Source: Asterias rubens
Taxonomy: Eukaryota; Echinodermata; Asteroidea; Forcipulatida; Asteriidae
Length of the DNA stretch: 64,000 bases
Direction: 5' to 3'
NCBI RefSeq assembly: GCF_902459465.1
Contig: NC_047070.1
Span: forward strand, 1,798,001-1,862,000
Part shown: in pieces, positions 1 through 12,959 of the stretch
Layout of the letters: each line of letters starts with the position of its first letter
How positions within the stretch are numbered: position 1 is the stretch's first letter
Translations under genes and position numbers: made by a program
Notes under the pieces: model-generated
Database searches by the model: none
Told to the model about the DNA's origin: nothing
The model's input: only the letters and a program-made list of their open reading frames with translations

Positions 1-110
1 GGGGCACAAGTGTCATGACCAGGATTCAAACCCACACTCTGCTGCTGCTGAAACATCAGAGCTTGGGTCTGTTGACCTAGACCACTCAGACACAACACAC
101 CACAGCCCAC
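1..110 (-). mobile_element. Partial tRNA-headed SINE at the window edge
   Basis: Minus-strand tRNA-Leu-like head with a B-box (gggtttgaatcc) and a damaged A-box, related to the SINE at 228-565. Confidence 0.5.
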
Positions 111-227
111 TGGTGATTTGTTCAGGCAAAGACTGGGATTTTTGACCGCGTGGTGGTGCTCTCTAACATCACTTCCGAGGGTATATTTATTCGTACCCAA
201 AACAGTTGTTAATTATAATAATATAAT

Positions 228-565
228 AACATTTTGAGTTTATATAGCGCTGTTTCACTCCCGAACGGATGTCTTAAAGCGCTTCAAATTATTACCCCTG
301 GTCACTGGGCCTTAATTCACTCCTTAAACAATCTCAGCTCCCTGGGGAGTATACAGCCTCGTGCAACAAATGCGCTATTAAATCAATCACAAGAACCATC
401 TCTGCCCTCACAGGTCCCCATTTACCCCTGGGTGGAGAGAAGCAATAATAGCCAAGTGTCTTGCTCAGGGATACAAGTGTCACGATCGGGATTCGAACCC
501 ACACTCTGCTAAACAGAATCAGCAGAGCTTGAATTCGGTGCTCTTAACCGCTCGGCCACGACACC
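228..565 (-). mobile_element. tRNA-headed SINE with a Deu-like body
   Basis: Minus strand: a tRNA-Leu-like head (gtggccgagcggttaagagc, B-box ggttcgaatcc) at about 490-565, then a body with gagcaagacacttggctatt and acccaggggtaaatgggga, as in Deu-type SINEs. The tail has agcgctatataaa and an AT-rich end. The best preserved of at least four copies. Not a functional tRNA, as its 3' half has no acceptor match. Confidence 0.75.
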
Positions 566-803
566 CTACATAAGGACTGAAAGCACATTACCACTACAGA
601 GACATCTTAATCCATCACGGACAATAAGACCTTTAATTGAGTCGTTATAATCCACCGCTACAGCAACTTAACACTACTGCGCAACAAAAGTGACAGAATG
701 CGATTAAAACTGTGCAGTACAAATCGCGTATACAAGGAAGTGATCAAAACACAACTGAAAGCGCCATTCAACTGTACATGGGTTTTAAATTATCAAGAGC
801 GGA
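566..803. other. CDC23 3' flank
   Basis: Immediately downstream of the CDC23 stop (minus strand). This should hold its 3' UTR. No clear AATAAA on the minus strand was found in these bases. Confidence 0.4.
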
Positions 804-3800
804 TTATGGAGTAAAAGCCAGATTCATAGGAGACAATTGTCCCGATATCTCAGGATGATCGCTGATGTTTTGAGATGGTCTTGTAATTGATCCAATATCA
901 CCCCCTCTATTGATGTTATTTGTAGAGTCCTCCTCATTAGCACGAAGCTGGGAAATCTCCGTCTGAATCGACTTGCCTTCTTCTCTCGTCTGCAAAAAAA
1001 GGAAAAGTACTTTTCAATTTCACCTATAAGTAGGATTTGCATCAACAACAAAAAAAGGTCATAGATACATTGGATTTTCACACTAATCATAACATTTTCA
1101 AACAAAGTAACTCGTAATAAATACATGTTCAGATTTTATTTGTTTATTTCCAAACGTCCAAACCTCTTGAAGGAACACTTACCTCATTATATTCACAGCA
1201 TTTATGAGCATAGTTGCTTGCTTCTTCAAAATTCCGCTTCTTGAGATGATAGTTGGCTAAGAATCGATAAGCATCACATTGCTCTTCAACCATGCCGGTC
1301 TAAGATAAGGAATAAAGAATAAATGTGCCGGTTGGTCAAGAAATCCAAAGCTTAACATTAATCAATAAAATAATGAAATCTTAAAAAGCGCATAAATCCA
1401 TCAAAGTGCTCATGGCTTGTATTTGGGGCCATGAGCACTTAGATGGCATACACTATGTACAATAACCAAAATTAAAACGTAAGCCTAAGCTAAGAAGAAA
1501 TCCAGAACATGTGGTAGAAAAATACAATGCATAAATCAATGTCTATAAGAAAACATAAAAGAATGAACACAAATCTATTACATTTACATTAAGATTAGGG
1601 AAAAAAAGGAATAACGACCTACATATATTATTGAGTGCTACACGTACATAACATATCATTAAACAGTTATGCTTTCAAATATTCAAATAAAATACAGCCA
1701 TTCAATAAAATAATATTCAATATTCACATATTATAAAGATCAAGAACAGATAAATGCAATGATAAGTCAATGATATTAAAGGATTTCAAAGAGGTGTATG
1801 ATAATAAATTTGAATATAAAATAGCAATGCAAAGCTGGGGAAAATCTTAGCAAAGTAAGCTTGAGAGAAGGGAAGAGAGTAAGAAATGAACAAGAAAACA
1901 AAAAACATTATTATTACTGTTATTCATTTGGCAAAAACATTCAAAATACAAACATATAATATATAAGAAATGTCACACATAAATAAGGGAAGTCAATATG
2001 AAAGATAAATTGTATCAAGTACCAATCAAAATGAATAAAAATGGATAGAGGTACAGTTAGAATGAGAGGGGGAAGAGATGGGGTTGGGATGAGGAACGTG
2101 TAGAAAGGGAGCAGGAGTTCAACTACTCCTTGAACATTGAGTACTGTAGTACGATAGTGGAACCTCATCGTATAGTACGATAGTGGAACCTCATCGTATA
2201 GTACGATAGTGGAACCTCATCGTATAGTACGATAGTGGAACCTCATCGTATAGTACGATAGTGGAACCTCATCGTATAGTACGATAGTGGAACCTCATCG
2301 TATAGTACGATAGTGGAACCTCATCGTATAGTACGATAGTGGAACCTCATCGTATAGTACGATAGTGGAACCTCATCGTATAGTACGATAGTCGCACGGA
2401 CCTCAAAAGTGAAACACTGTGACTTAAAAGCATGTTCATCTTGCGCAAAAAAGAGAAACATGAATACAAAATATAAAAAATTATCATATAAAAATGAGTA
2501 GGATTTGAAACTTTGCATGGTGGAAATATGTACGATATATTCAAGGTTTGCGGTAACACCATGTAATGATAATCTCTAAATGAGTTGGGGTGGTTCTGAT
2601 TTGGTGTGAAACCAACGGTTCTTTTTAGAACCACCCAACCTCATTTACAGATACTCATTACATGGTGTTACCGCAAATCTTGAATATATACTATAAGAAT
2701 CAATGGATGTTTGGCTTACCCCCATGGCCTCTGCCTGCTCCACATATTTAGTATAAAATGTCGCTGCTCTTTCCCCTTCTCCTTGACTTTCATGGAGTTT
2801 TGCTAATTTAATCAGAGCCGTCCCTTCAATGTCTCCGACGGAATACGCTCGCCAGTAACACTTCTTAGCTTCTGGAATCTTCTCGAGTTTCTCATAGCTT
2901 TCGCCAAGAGCTACTAACATTCGTGAATCATTGGGTCTAAAAAATCAATGAAAATTATTAAGTTTGAGAGGAATTATGTAGAAAATTTGACGAAGCATGT
3001 CAGATCTCAAACCCCGGTTCATACTTCCTGCAAAATGCGAATTTGATATGAATTTTGACATCACAAATTCGCAACAAATAATTTCAACCACTGAGAAACA
3101 TTTGCTGCAAAAACAGCCCTGTGTCGTCAAAACTCTTATCGCAATTATAGGCAGTATGAACAAGGCTAAACACATGTAGAAACAACATTCAGTTTAGACT
3201 TGGTTGATTAATGACACCAACAACATTCTGAGGAATACGGACGAACGTGTTCTTAAAATCAGGGCCAAATTTCATAGAGCTGCTTAAGCAAAAAATTATG
3301 CTCAAGCAAAAAAATCACGCTTAGTAAAATCAGATTACTGGCCAAGACTCCACTCAATTGATATGCTAAGTAAACAACAGTCACAAGCAATATATATGGC
3401 ATGAAATTTTGTCCAGTAACATGTGTACAATAAGCGAGCTATTTTCGTGCTTAAGCATATTTTTTGCTTAAGCAGCTCTATGAAATTGGCCCCAGGTTCT
3501 AAACAGCGACATTTGACAAAACAATTTAGATCTTTGCCATGAAGTATGCAAATTGCACTAATGTAATAAGCATATAATTAGCATATAATTATTGTATTCT
3601 TTCAGCCTTGTCTAGTTACCTGACTTGTTGTGCCTGTCTGTAGTAATACAAACTGTACAGTGGCATGCGTAGAATCTCATAAGTCTGTCCTAGACAGTAC
3701 CATGCTCGGAAGTCCCTCTTGTTTAATTCTGTGGAAAACAAAATATTAGAACACAAACTTAAAAACACTGAAAAGAATTCTTGAAAAAGCTTGGAATCCT

Positions 3801-6800
3801 AACCAGCAGGAAGATATAAACCCACATGTACTTAACCCAATTTCATAAAGCTGTTAAGCAGAAAATACTGGTTGTTGATAAATACTGGTTGTTGATAAAA
3901 TTCTTTGCTTAGCAAAAATTTAGTGGGGCACCAGTCGGCCGAAAGTGCAACTGGAAAACACTGGGACCAATCAAAGCACAGGGGTGCGTTTGCACGGTCA
4001 TAAATTTCTTTTTTAGTGGGGTACCGATGGTTAATCACTATTCATTGGGCAGAACATGTATTGCTCACAACCGCCAAAATGCATCCCCGATTTGGAAAGT
4101 GCAAGTCCAGGCATGCAACTGTCATTTAAAAAAAAAAAGGAAAATTTTCAAAGGCACAACGCAAGTGCGGAGCGAGGCAGCCGAAACGCCACGGGACATG
4201 ATACCCACAATGGTACCCTAGAAAATGTTAAGGTTTATTATGCTCTTAGGTGCATTGTTAGAATGTACTAGGCTTATTTGACATGATTGTAGTTGTACAC
4301 TGTTGTTGCCAGGCATATATAAAGCTAAAAAAAAAAAAAATCCGGAAACGCGGAAGAGTTGCATGCCTGCAAGTCACTGCACGTTCATTCAATGAAATCA
4401 TTGTATCCAACGAAATCACCAATACCTGTCTTTATCCTTGCAGATAACATGCATGATATTTGGTCCTTGGAAAAAAGTAGGACAATTTCATCGAGTACAA
4501 GGACTGAACTACATGTACATAGGCTCTAATGGACTTTTCAGGCCTTTTTAATAACAACTGATTTTTCCAAGGGGAACAAAAAATCAGAAAACAGACTAAA
4601 GTTGGAAGAATATCACGCTTGAGATAAAGACAGGGGACCAGCCTAGTGTGTACGTACCGATAGCTTGTCTGTATGCCTCGATAGCAGCGGGTGTGTTCTT
4701 CATCTCCATGTATTCATGACCCATAAGAGTCCATGCTGATAGATAATGTGGGTTGAGCTTCAACGCTCGCTGGAAATACAAGACAGCTCTCTCATGTTGG
4801 GATCTTAAGGAGTAATAGTTACCTGCCAGGAAGACATAAGGAAATGATTGTTAAATAATGGAAGAGAATTGTTGAGAAAGTGGATCCGTCACAATTAAAA
4901 GGCACGGCAGGTGATTTCACAAATCGCTAGGATTAATCCTATCTTGAGTTAGGACAACATTACATCGACGACGAATTGAGCTCAAATTTTCACAGGTTTG
5001 TTAGTTTATGCATATGTTGAGACACACCAAGTGAGAATACTAGGTATGTGAAAGCACACATCGGTGTATGGGTAAAACCAGATAATATTCACTGAAAAGT
5101 TACTTTTAATATGAGAAAATAGAATTGGCCGTTGCAAACTGCTTACCAACCAAAAGGACCTCTGAAGTTAATGGCCTGATGTTTCTACCCTAGTCGAGTC
5201 TTTCTCGAAGGCTCAATGACAACACAACATGAACAGGTCACCAAGTGTACAGGTAACATAATAATAATAATAATAATACTACCGAAGTCTTATATAGCGC
5301 ACGTATCTACCAAACAAGGTACTCAAGGCGCTGAGTATATACAAACTTTCAGAAAGATAGGTTATTGCAGTGAAGTGGAAATACTCACCAATAACACAAC
5401 AGGTTTCAACTCTGTACTTGTCTACTTCACAAACATGATGGGCTAAGAAACTCAGCTCGGCCTTCATTTCCTGCTCCCCCCCCCCCCCCAAAAAAAAAAA
5501 AAAGAGAATAGAGAAAAAAGAAATAAGGATTGTTAGCCTGAAAAAAGGTGTCTGAAAGGGAAATTCTACCTTTGGTCTGTGAAAATGTTTGATTGTTTAA
5601 ACTCTATATAAATGTAAATGTGTTCAATAAAAATAACATGTACAAATTTAATTACAAAAGGTAGTCACATTTTTGCACAATATTTAGCAAAAACACAAAA
5701 TTTACAATAAACCTTCAGTTTCAAAGGATCAGTTTTGGGCCACAGTGTCTGAATTGGCCGATACAACTTCGGCTACGGCTGGATCAACATGCATTGAAGT
5801 TCAGGACAATCCTTAGCAACACCCTTAGCAACAGCCGTAGCCATTACCCTAGAAACCAATTCTGAACACGACCTTGAATTCCACTGTTCCCAGCCATTTG
5901 AAACGCATACACTGTGTATATATCATGTTGTTAATGGTTCGTTATTCAATAGATGACCTGGCAAAAATAACATGGCAGTAGAGTTCATTAAATACACACT
6001 CGAGTACACAATATGTTTTAACATGCTTATCAAATGTACAAGCAACACACAGGGATATTTGAAAAAGGATTCAGTGGGCAAAAGCAATTACAAACAATCA
6101 AATGTATACATGTTGCAGAGTATAATGCACAAGTTTTTACGAGCTGCAAACAGTAACAAATACAGTAGAAGTGGCAAATAAAAACCAATAAATATGGCAT
6201 AGAGTAGTATTAAGTATGGTGATAAAATATAACAATCTAAAAGATAAGAAGAAATATGATGATAAAGTAACAATACAAGACATTAATGTAACACACACAC
6301 TTGACCAGTATATCGATAAAATGACATTGATAAAAGGTTATGTGCAACAAACATTAACATGAGTTTTAGTACAGATCTGCCTTAGCAACATAGCAATAGT
6401 CGTAGCCAGTGTTGTAGCTGCGGTGGGCGGTGGCGGGCGGGCCTGCTAGAACTTACAAATTTCACCCTGCACTCTGAGCAAAACACACTGTGTTTACCAG
6501 CACAGATTTCCCCCAGTTGCACTTCAGCAATGATGGCCCCCATATCTAAACATGAATAATTTTTGTTGATCCGCACGCCCTTGGTGGAGTGATTGGATTT
6601 AGAGCCCACCACTAAAACAAATTTGGTCTAGCTACAACACTGGTTGTAGCCATGGCGTAGCAGATAGGGCCTACTATCTAGGCTAAAGACACTTTGACCT
6701 ACCTTCACATACAATAGATCGGAGTAGATGTCCATGTTCTCAAGACGGAAAGGGTCCACTTTCTGTAACTGACCAAAAAGTTCCACAGCTCGATTCATGT

Positions 6801-9800
6801 CTGGAAAAAAAAGAAAAACAATTATAGTAAAAAGAAATTTGCAAATTCATCATGCAGACATGTTTTTTTATACACACACAATATCAACCTCTACCCTCGC
6901 ACATACCCATTTATACCCATGGGCAATCATAGTGTCTGCTCAAATGACAGGGATTCGAACCAACAAAACCTGGGCCCAATTTTATATCTCTGCTTATCGC
7001 CCAATTCCGAGCCTCTGATCACGATTCCCCGCTTTTGTGCAAGCGCCGAATTTCTGCGCTAGCCTGGTAAGCGTAGAATGCCTACTAAACGTTGAGTACG
7101 CACGCGCAGAAGCCAAAATTTGCCGCTAACCCTTTAAATACACTTGCCGTAAGCATAGAATTCCCTGCTTCCGTAAGCGCCGATTCTGTGCTTACGGTAA
7201 GCAGAGCCATTAAATTAAGCCCAGACTTCAATACTCGTAACCACTCGGCAAAGACACCCTATAAGCAAGAAACACGCCTGATACTTCATGAAGGCAACAA
7301 AGACGATTGCCTCCATGCCTTGGTGTCCTTGAAATGCTCCAGTAGAAATTTACAATTTCCTCATCGGGAGCTCTTTTCCAAAGAGAAAATGCCTTGGTGC
7401 CTTTGCCCTTTCAAAATCGTAGTATAGACGATGTGACCTGTGTTTATATTTAAACCGACCTCTATTGAAAAAACACTGTATACGTCATGTTTCGCCGGGC
7501 AAAAAGACACGTAGTCATGGTAAGATTGCATACACTTTCTAGCTGGCTGCCAAAACACAAAGATTTTGCCCGCCAGAGGTCACATCGTCTATACATGCCT
7601 GAAGAAATAAGCAAATCTTACCTCTGACATAGTGGTGGGCAAGAGCAATCTGTGAGATAACGTAAGTGCTGTCTTTAAAGCCTGCATCACTTAGGGCTGT
7701 GTATTTCTTGAGTGCTTCATCGTTGAGTTGAAGCTCTAGATATGTCTTAGCAATGAAGAACTCTTTAATCCAGAGATCTGGTAATGTCAGAGAGTTTAGC
7801 TGGTCGGAGGACAAAGAAATACAACGACAATAAGTCTCTTTTTTTAATAATTGATGTTAAATTGTTGCGGTCCCCTCTGCTGAAACATCTGCTTCGAACT
7901 GCCTCTAGCTACAGGGCAATCTAGGTGGTCTAGTTGGTAAGACACTGCTCGAGAATTGCCAAGGTTGTGGGTTCGAATCCCACCCACGGAATATCCCTGT
8001 GATTTTGTGTTCACAGAACTCGGGATAGTACTGAGTTTACAGTTGTAGCACACATCGGTGTACAAGGATAATAAAACTAAAATAAATCCTTTCTTAATAT
8101 ATTTATTTAATGTCAACAGATATTGAAAATTTAAATTATGGTTATCACTTTAGAATTCAAGTCAACTGACCATGTGTATTTGCAGTTTGGTATTACATTA
8201 ATCATTCTTCTTAGTGGAAGAGCTGGAAAAAAATATTGAATCAACAATGCTTGTTGAACATACATACATACATTATTCATAAATAAATACATTTATAAAT
8301 AAATACATTTATAGATGGATACATACAGACATTTTTAAAGTGCCCACAAAGATTGAAGCGTTTTACAAAGCTTAGGCTTCATAAATAAAAATAAACACAA
8401 GCAATGCATTGATATAGATGTGCATAGGCACATATTTGTTCATGTACAAAAACAGTACATGCTATGAACAGTTTGAAAACCACTGATGTAGCAGTTATCT
8501 CGATGTTATTTACATATCCATTAACAGTCGCTGCGTCAATGATGAATAAAAAGTGCTTGAGTTTGTCGAGTATAAGAGCTACAAGAAGTTACTCAATACA
8601 TGTATCTGTTGTTCATACCTTGTCTTTATCAGTCACTAGACTCGTCAGCTCAACCCAAGATCCCCAGTGGTATGGTTCCACTCGGATTGCTTCTACCAAG
8701 ACACTCTCTGCTTCTTTCATCAACTCCAACTTCTTTAAAACCACTCCGTATCTACAATAACAAAACAGGTGGATAAGTTAGTCCAAAGTTGAGATAAATT
8801 GCCCAGAGTTGGGATAAATTACTCAAAAATTGAGATAAATTACTCAGAGGGTTGAGATAAATTACTCACATAGTTGAGATAAATTACTCAAAGAGTTGAG
8901 ATAAATTACTCACAGACTCAAAATAAACTACTCAGAGAGTTGAAACGAATTACTCACAGAGTTGAGATAAATTACACAGAGTTGAGATAAATTACACAAA
9001 GTTGAGATAAATGACTCAGAGTTGAGATAAACTACTCACACAGTTGAGATAAATTACTCAGAGTTGAGATACAATACTCACATCATTGAGATAATTACTA
9101 CAGAGTTCAAATAAATTATTTAGAGTTGAGACAAACTACTCACAGAGATTAGATAGACTACTTTAGAGTTGAGATAAATTACTCAGAGAGTTGGGATAAG
9201 TCATTCACAAAGTGTAGATTAAACACTCACAGAGTTAAGACAAAATTTCTCACAGAGTTTAGATAAATTACTCATCATAGAGTTCAGATAAATTACTTAC
9301 AGATTTCAGATAAATTACTCAGTGAGTTGAGATAAATTAACTCAGGAAGTTGAGAAAAAATTTCCCAGAGTTGAGATAAATTTCTCAGAAAGTTGTGTTA
9401 AATTACTCACAGGTAAAGACAGAAGCCATCCAACGAGCCTTCTGAGTATTTCTTACTCAGGTCAATCCTAAGTGCTTTGAGTGTCTCATTCTTCATCGTC
9501 TTGTACTGGATCGGACCGGTCAGATCGGCAACTTCATCATATTTCTTCTTCTCACCTCCCTGAAAATAAATAAAAACAATGATTAACCATTTTTCCCATG
9601 GCATTTAAGACAGGTCTATTTCCACATGCATCTAAATCCTTCCTAACCAGACTCAATTTCATGGCTCCGACTCACAGCCTATAGAATTGTCAAAGACCAC
9701 TGTGCTCACTTGGTGTATCCCAACATAAGCATAAAAGAACAAAAATCAGAGAAAATTTTGGCACTCAATTGGTCATCGAAGTTGCAAGAATAATGAAAAA

Positions 9801-12262
9801 AAAAATACCCTTGTTGCACATATTTGTTTACTTTCAGATTCCTCAGTAAGGCTTCAGGCCTAAAGTCTTTCTCATACTCAATTTATTTTAGTGAGATATT
9901 ACTTCTTTCTCAAATAACTATATTACTTCAGAGGGAGTTGTTTCTCACATTTGTTACACTATCAACAGCTCTCTATTGCTCATTATCAAGTAAGTTTTTA
10001 TGTTATTGCTAATATGGGCCTATATTTTGATAAACTACCAAATGTGTCCAGTGCCTTGAGCGCAGTTCTGTGGTAAGTAGTGTAGTGCCATGACAACTCT
10101 TCACCCAGGCAAAAAGTCCACCATGGATGGGACCCCGTGGCTGTGCAGTAGTGAATCCACTGAACTCTGAACTAACAATCAAATGTTGTTGTTCTTTTAG
10201 CAAAATGGTCACAAATGGACAGTCAAACTTGCACTTTCATTGCAGTAAAACCTCACTATTATTTATCTCGCAAAATAATTTAAACTTGTTTTGTACAAAT
10301 GACCAAGAGCAAAGAATGAAGTCATTGTTTCTGGAACTGATAAGACGTACCAAGTATCGAGCGTAGACATGAAGAAAGAAGGCCTTTTGGCTGTGACATT
10401 TGTCAACAAAGTAAGCTGCTCTGTCGTATTCCTTGAGGTCAAAGTATGACTTTGCCAATGTGTACTGGTCAAACTCTGCAAGAAAGTCCTGTAATAAAAA
10501 AAACAAGAAATTTCTGGCCACTCATTAAGCTGGTATAATTGACTTCTGTTTGTGTGTCCAAATGAGTTGTGTGTGTGCAAACACACCTTCTGGCTATTAA
10601 TATTAATTGGTTAAAATGCATACTTTTTAAAAGATTTTTTTGTAAGAAGAATTTACAAAGTTTTGTTTATATTGACAATAAAACTCATAGTAGGGGCCTT
10701 TGTTAAAGGCAGTGGACACAATTGGTAATTGTCAAGGACTAGCCTTCATAGTTTGTGTATCTCAACATATGCATAAAATAACAAACCTGTGAAAATTTGA
10801 GCTCAATCAGTCATCAAACTTGCGAGATAATAATGAAAGAATACAAAGTTGTGTGCGTTTAGATGGTTGATTTCGAGACCTCAAGTTCTAAACTTGAGGT
10901 CTCGAAATCAAATTCGTGGAAAATTACTTCTTTCTCGAAAACTAAGCCACTTCAGAGGGAGCCGTTTCTCACAATGTTTTATACCATCAACCTCTCCCCA
11001 TTACTCATCACCAAGTAAGGTTTTATGCTTATAATTATTTTGAGTAATTACCAATAGTGTCCCTGGCCTTTAAGGGAACTTGACAATTTTAAAAAGGACA
11101 AACCTCTTGTGGTTGATTTTGTGAAGTCGTTGGAGATGGTTTGATGGACTTCAGTGCATATGACAACTCTGCACACCTGAATAAGAAGAATAATGATTAC
11201 CAAGAAAAAGAAAAGATTTGGAATTCAACTAAAATCTCAGCCTAATCATTTCTAGTTGCGGATAACCCTCCAACCGCTGCAACCGTTGGAAGGATGTAGG
11301 GTTACAATTATCCTAACTGAACCATAATTACCTTAATTAACATCTGGCAATTTTTGTTTATATTTTTTTTATGCAAGTCGCCTGACACACAAGGCCTGAA
11401 GGCCACTTCAAGGTGTGGGCTACAATTGTTTTTTTTCCAGAGGCCGGTGCCACCTACTCCTAGGGCTGAAACAGGGTTACCCCTTTCAATGGCATGAAAC
11501 AATAGGTAGCCATTCATTAAATGGAATGTAATGTACGATTCATTAATCAAATGCCACTGAGGATGCATCATGTCTGTACAATGTGTTAATCATCGCTGCG
11601 TCGTTACAATAGACCGATCCATAAAGCATTGCGTATTGACCAATCATTGCGTATTGACCAATCACAACCCTTTGCACAGCCAAAAGTCTGACACTTTTAA
11701 GTCCGACATGCGTGCGCGTATGCTTGGCGCCCGTGGCAGAGTTTTGCAGAAAGACATTGGAGAGCCTCACGTGTTCTTGCTCACTTGTGCACCATGGGGG
11801 GAGCCTAAATAATATTAATAATACAGATCAGTGTATTGAGTTTGACACCCGACGGAAGAAAAGTATAGACCTACTTCAGAAAATGTGTTATTTATATTTT
11901 CTGTTAAAAATACAGTATTTGTACTGAGAGCCTCCATGGAAAGCAGCGCTGGGTATAGACCTACTTCAGAAAATGTGTTATATTTTCTGTTAAAAATACA
12001 GTATTTGTACTGAGAGCCTCCATGGAAAGCAGCGCTGGGCGCTGATCAAAGAAGATTATTTTATAGATAAAGATAAAAAAAAAAGTTCTTTATAAAAAGA
12101 TAATGATTAAATTTTTTAAAGGTTGTGCTCAAGCTCAACACTAAACAAACATCCATGCAAACACACTTTGGCTACAGTGAGTTAGTAAACAATCATTTGA
12201 TTAATAAATACTAATGTAATACTAATAGTTAAAACATTTATTAAATTAAAGTACATTTATTT

Positions 12263-12322
<60 letters not shown>

Positions 12323-12959
12323 CATGACTGGATGGACCCTAAGCTAAAGGCGCTGTACACATTAAAAAATAGCTGCACACAAGAGCAAAAATGACAAAAG
12401 AGCATATAAAAGATTTCTAAAAATATAAACCACGAAATGGACCAGCCAATAATTAAAACCACAAATATTTTTATTATATATTTTTATTAAATATTGTTAG
12501 TATATATATAAATAAAAAATAGGTTATTTTTATAAATAAACAATTGATTGATGATAGGCTACCGGCTAACTTAACAAAAATAGTTTCTCATTTGGATTCA
12601 GTTCAGATTATTTTTAGGATTCAGCATCTTTTATTTAAAATTTTCTAAGGAGGGGTTCAACTTAAATTCATGAACTGAAATTTTGAAAGTTTTGTGGTCC
12701 ACCAGTTAAACCAAAAATCCATGTCCGGAAACTGGGCTACACGTGCCCCTGCTGCTCTTCCCAAAATCAATGAACTATTTTACAGTATTATTATGGAATA
12801 TAAGAGTAGACAAATAAGGAAAAATAACACTTACCATTTCACACTTTGTGTAAGGCCCCGCTGCGAACATTCTGTAATGCTGTTTAACAAATCACGTTTG
12901 ACATTCGGCAAATCTATCTCGAGACTCGATTTACTTTGCGATGTCAAAATAGCCGCCAT
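804..12959 (-). CDS. CDC23: CDC23/APC8, TPR subunit of the anaphase-promoting complex, 13 coding exons
   Basis: Scaffold TPR subunit of the APC/C ubiquitin ligase, which targets cyclins and securin for degradation in mitosis. Coding exons in transcript order: 12835-12959, 11104-11176, 10351-10488, 9411-9559, 8619-8751, 7622-7799, 6703-6800, 5389-5470, 4658-4822, 3620-3728, 2720-2936, 1183-1299, 804-989. All junctions use GT/AG and the phases agree throughout, giving 1770 nt and 589 aa, close to the roughly 600 aa usual in animals. The N-terminal region spans residues 1-112 ([16 protein letters not shown]). TPR helices cover about 210-490, including [32 protein letters not shown] and [17 protein letters not shown]. 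The tail starts with TREEGK and ends SPMNLAFTP, like the vertebrate tail. The start is the first ATG of exon 1. Several ORF-like pieces in the introns are repeats. Confident family and orthology call. Confidence 0.96.
1300..2155. other. AT-rich CDC23 intron without recognised features
   Basis: Contains a small inverted repeat (caaagtgctcatggc / gccatgagcactta, 1403-1442), but nothing coding and no copy elsewhere in the window. Confidence 0.4.
2156..2391. repeat. 26-bp minisatellite in a CDC23 intron
   Basis: About nine nearly perfect units of tatagtacgatagtggaacc plus tcatcg. Such homogeneity points to recent expansion. Related pieces of the flanking unit (tgaggttccactatcgtac) give the spurious minus-strand peptides here. 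Confidence 0.95.
3262..3493. mobile_element. GGGCC-AATTTCATAG palindromic MITE, copy 1
   Basis: agggccaaatttcatagagc and agctctatgaaattggcccc are inverted ends about 230 bp apart, with repeated aagcaaaaaa words inside. A half copy starts at 3835. Other copies are listed at 42241, 46901 and 48992. Confidence 0.8.
4100..4372. mobile_element. MITE with gcatgcaact ends, copy 1
   Basis: Shares cgaggcagccgaaacgccac, cccacaatggtaccctagaa and tatgctcttaggtgcattgt with an inverted copy at 21650-21892. The ends have ggcatgcaact and agttgcatgcc. Internal A-runs. Confidence 0.7.
5258..5372 (-). mobile_element. 3' end of a CR1/L2-like LINE next to CDC23 exon 8
   Basis: On the minus strand a short 3' UTR (cagcgccttgagtaccttg, tgcgctatataagacttcgg) ends in a (TTA)n tail. 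Another copy lies at 52857-52940. The insertion edge is within about 10 bp of the exon 8 donor at 5383-5388. Confidence 0.6.
6406..6643. mobile_element. MITE with ccagtgttgtagct ends
   Basis: 14-bp perfect inverted ends with GC-rich subterminal gcggtgggcgg opposite cccaccact. Relatives occur at 35294-35585 and, truncated, near 43090-43200, 54930-55030 and 55335-55440. Confidence 0.75.
6968..7226. mobile_element. Palindromic MITE (tgggcccaattttat type) in CDC23 intron
   Basis: ctgggcccaattttatatct at the left pairs with gccattaaattaagcccag at the right. Inner blocks tttctgcgct and taagcgccgattct also recur inverted. Confidence 0.6.
7422..7594. mobile_element. 173-bp MITE with 18-bp perfect inverted ends
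   Basis: gtatagacgatgtgacct at the left and aggtcacatcgtctatac at the right are exact complements. No coding frame inside. It ends 28 bp before the CDC23 exon 6 donor. Confidence 0.85.
7885..8095 (+). mobile_element. tRNA-derived SINE in CDC23 intron 5
   Basis: A-box-like tggtctagttggtaaga and B-box ggttcgaatccc occur in a 70-bp tRNA-like head, followed by a short body (tcgggatagtactgagttta) and an A-rich end. Confidence 0.55.
8780..9410. repeat. Degenerate 20-24 bp minisatellite abutting CDC23 exon 4
   Basis: About 25-30 degenerate units of gttgagataaattactcaca run up to the 5' splice site of exon 4 at 9405-9410. On the transcribed strand many units contain gtgagtaattt, the same sequence as the true donor. 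Confidence 0.9.
9683..10058 (+). mobile_element. Common MITE family (aaaggcactggacac ends), copy in CDC23 intron 3
   Basis: The family is about 380 bp. Its ends are inverted (aaaggcactggacactattg at the left, caatagtgtccagtgccttt at the right). Conserved inner words are cagtcttctcacttggtgta, ttcagagggagccgtttctc and cagctctccattgctcgtta. This copy has a worn left end. Confidence 0.75.
10703..11073 (+). mobile_element. Common MITE family, copy in CDC23 intron 2
   Basis: Near full length, with a palindromic centre (acctcaagttctaaacttga). It ends 30 bp from the exon 2 donor. Confidence 0.85.
11863..12040. repeat. Two tandem copies of an ~88-bp unit in CDC23 intron 1
   Basis: tatagacctacttcagaaaa through gaaagcagcgctggg is repeated almost exactly, at about 11863-11953 and 11954-12040. 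The second copy lacks a few bases. Confidence 0.9.
12266..12320. repeat. (TAA)n microsatellite in the CDC23 intron
   Basis: Eighteen or so uninterrupted TAA triplets. A similar tract at 5258-5278 forms the tail of a LINE-like 3' end. Confidence 0.95.

Noticed and set aside
490..565. Functional tRNA-Leu gene on the minus strand
   Set aside because: It continues into a SINE body and the acceptor stem is not closed.
2321..2634. Minus-strand frames in the 26-bp minisatellite region
   Set aside because: Periodic translation of the repeat ([12 protein letters not shown]). They fall in a CDC23 intron.
12262..12462. Minus-strand frame with a poly-Leu end
   Set aside because: Translation of the (TAA)n microsatellite and its AT-rich flank. 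No gene context.
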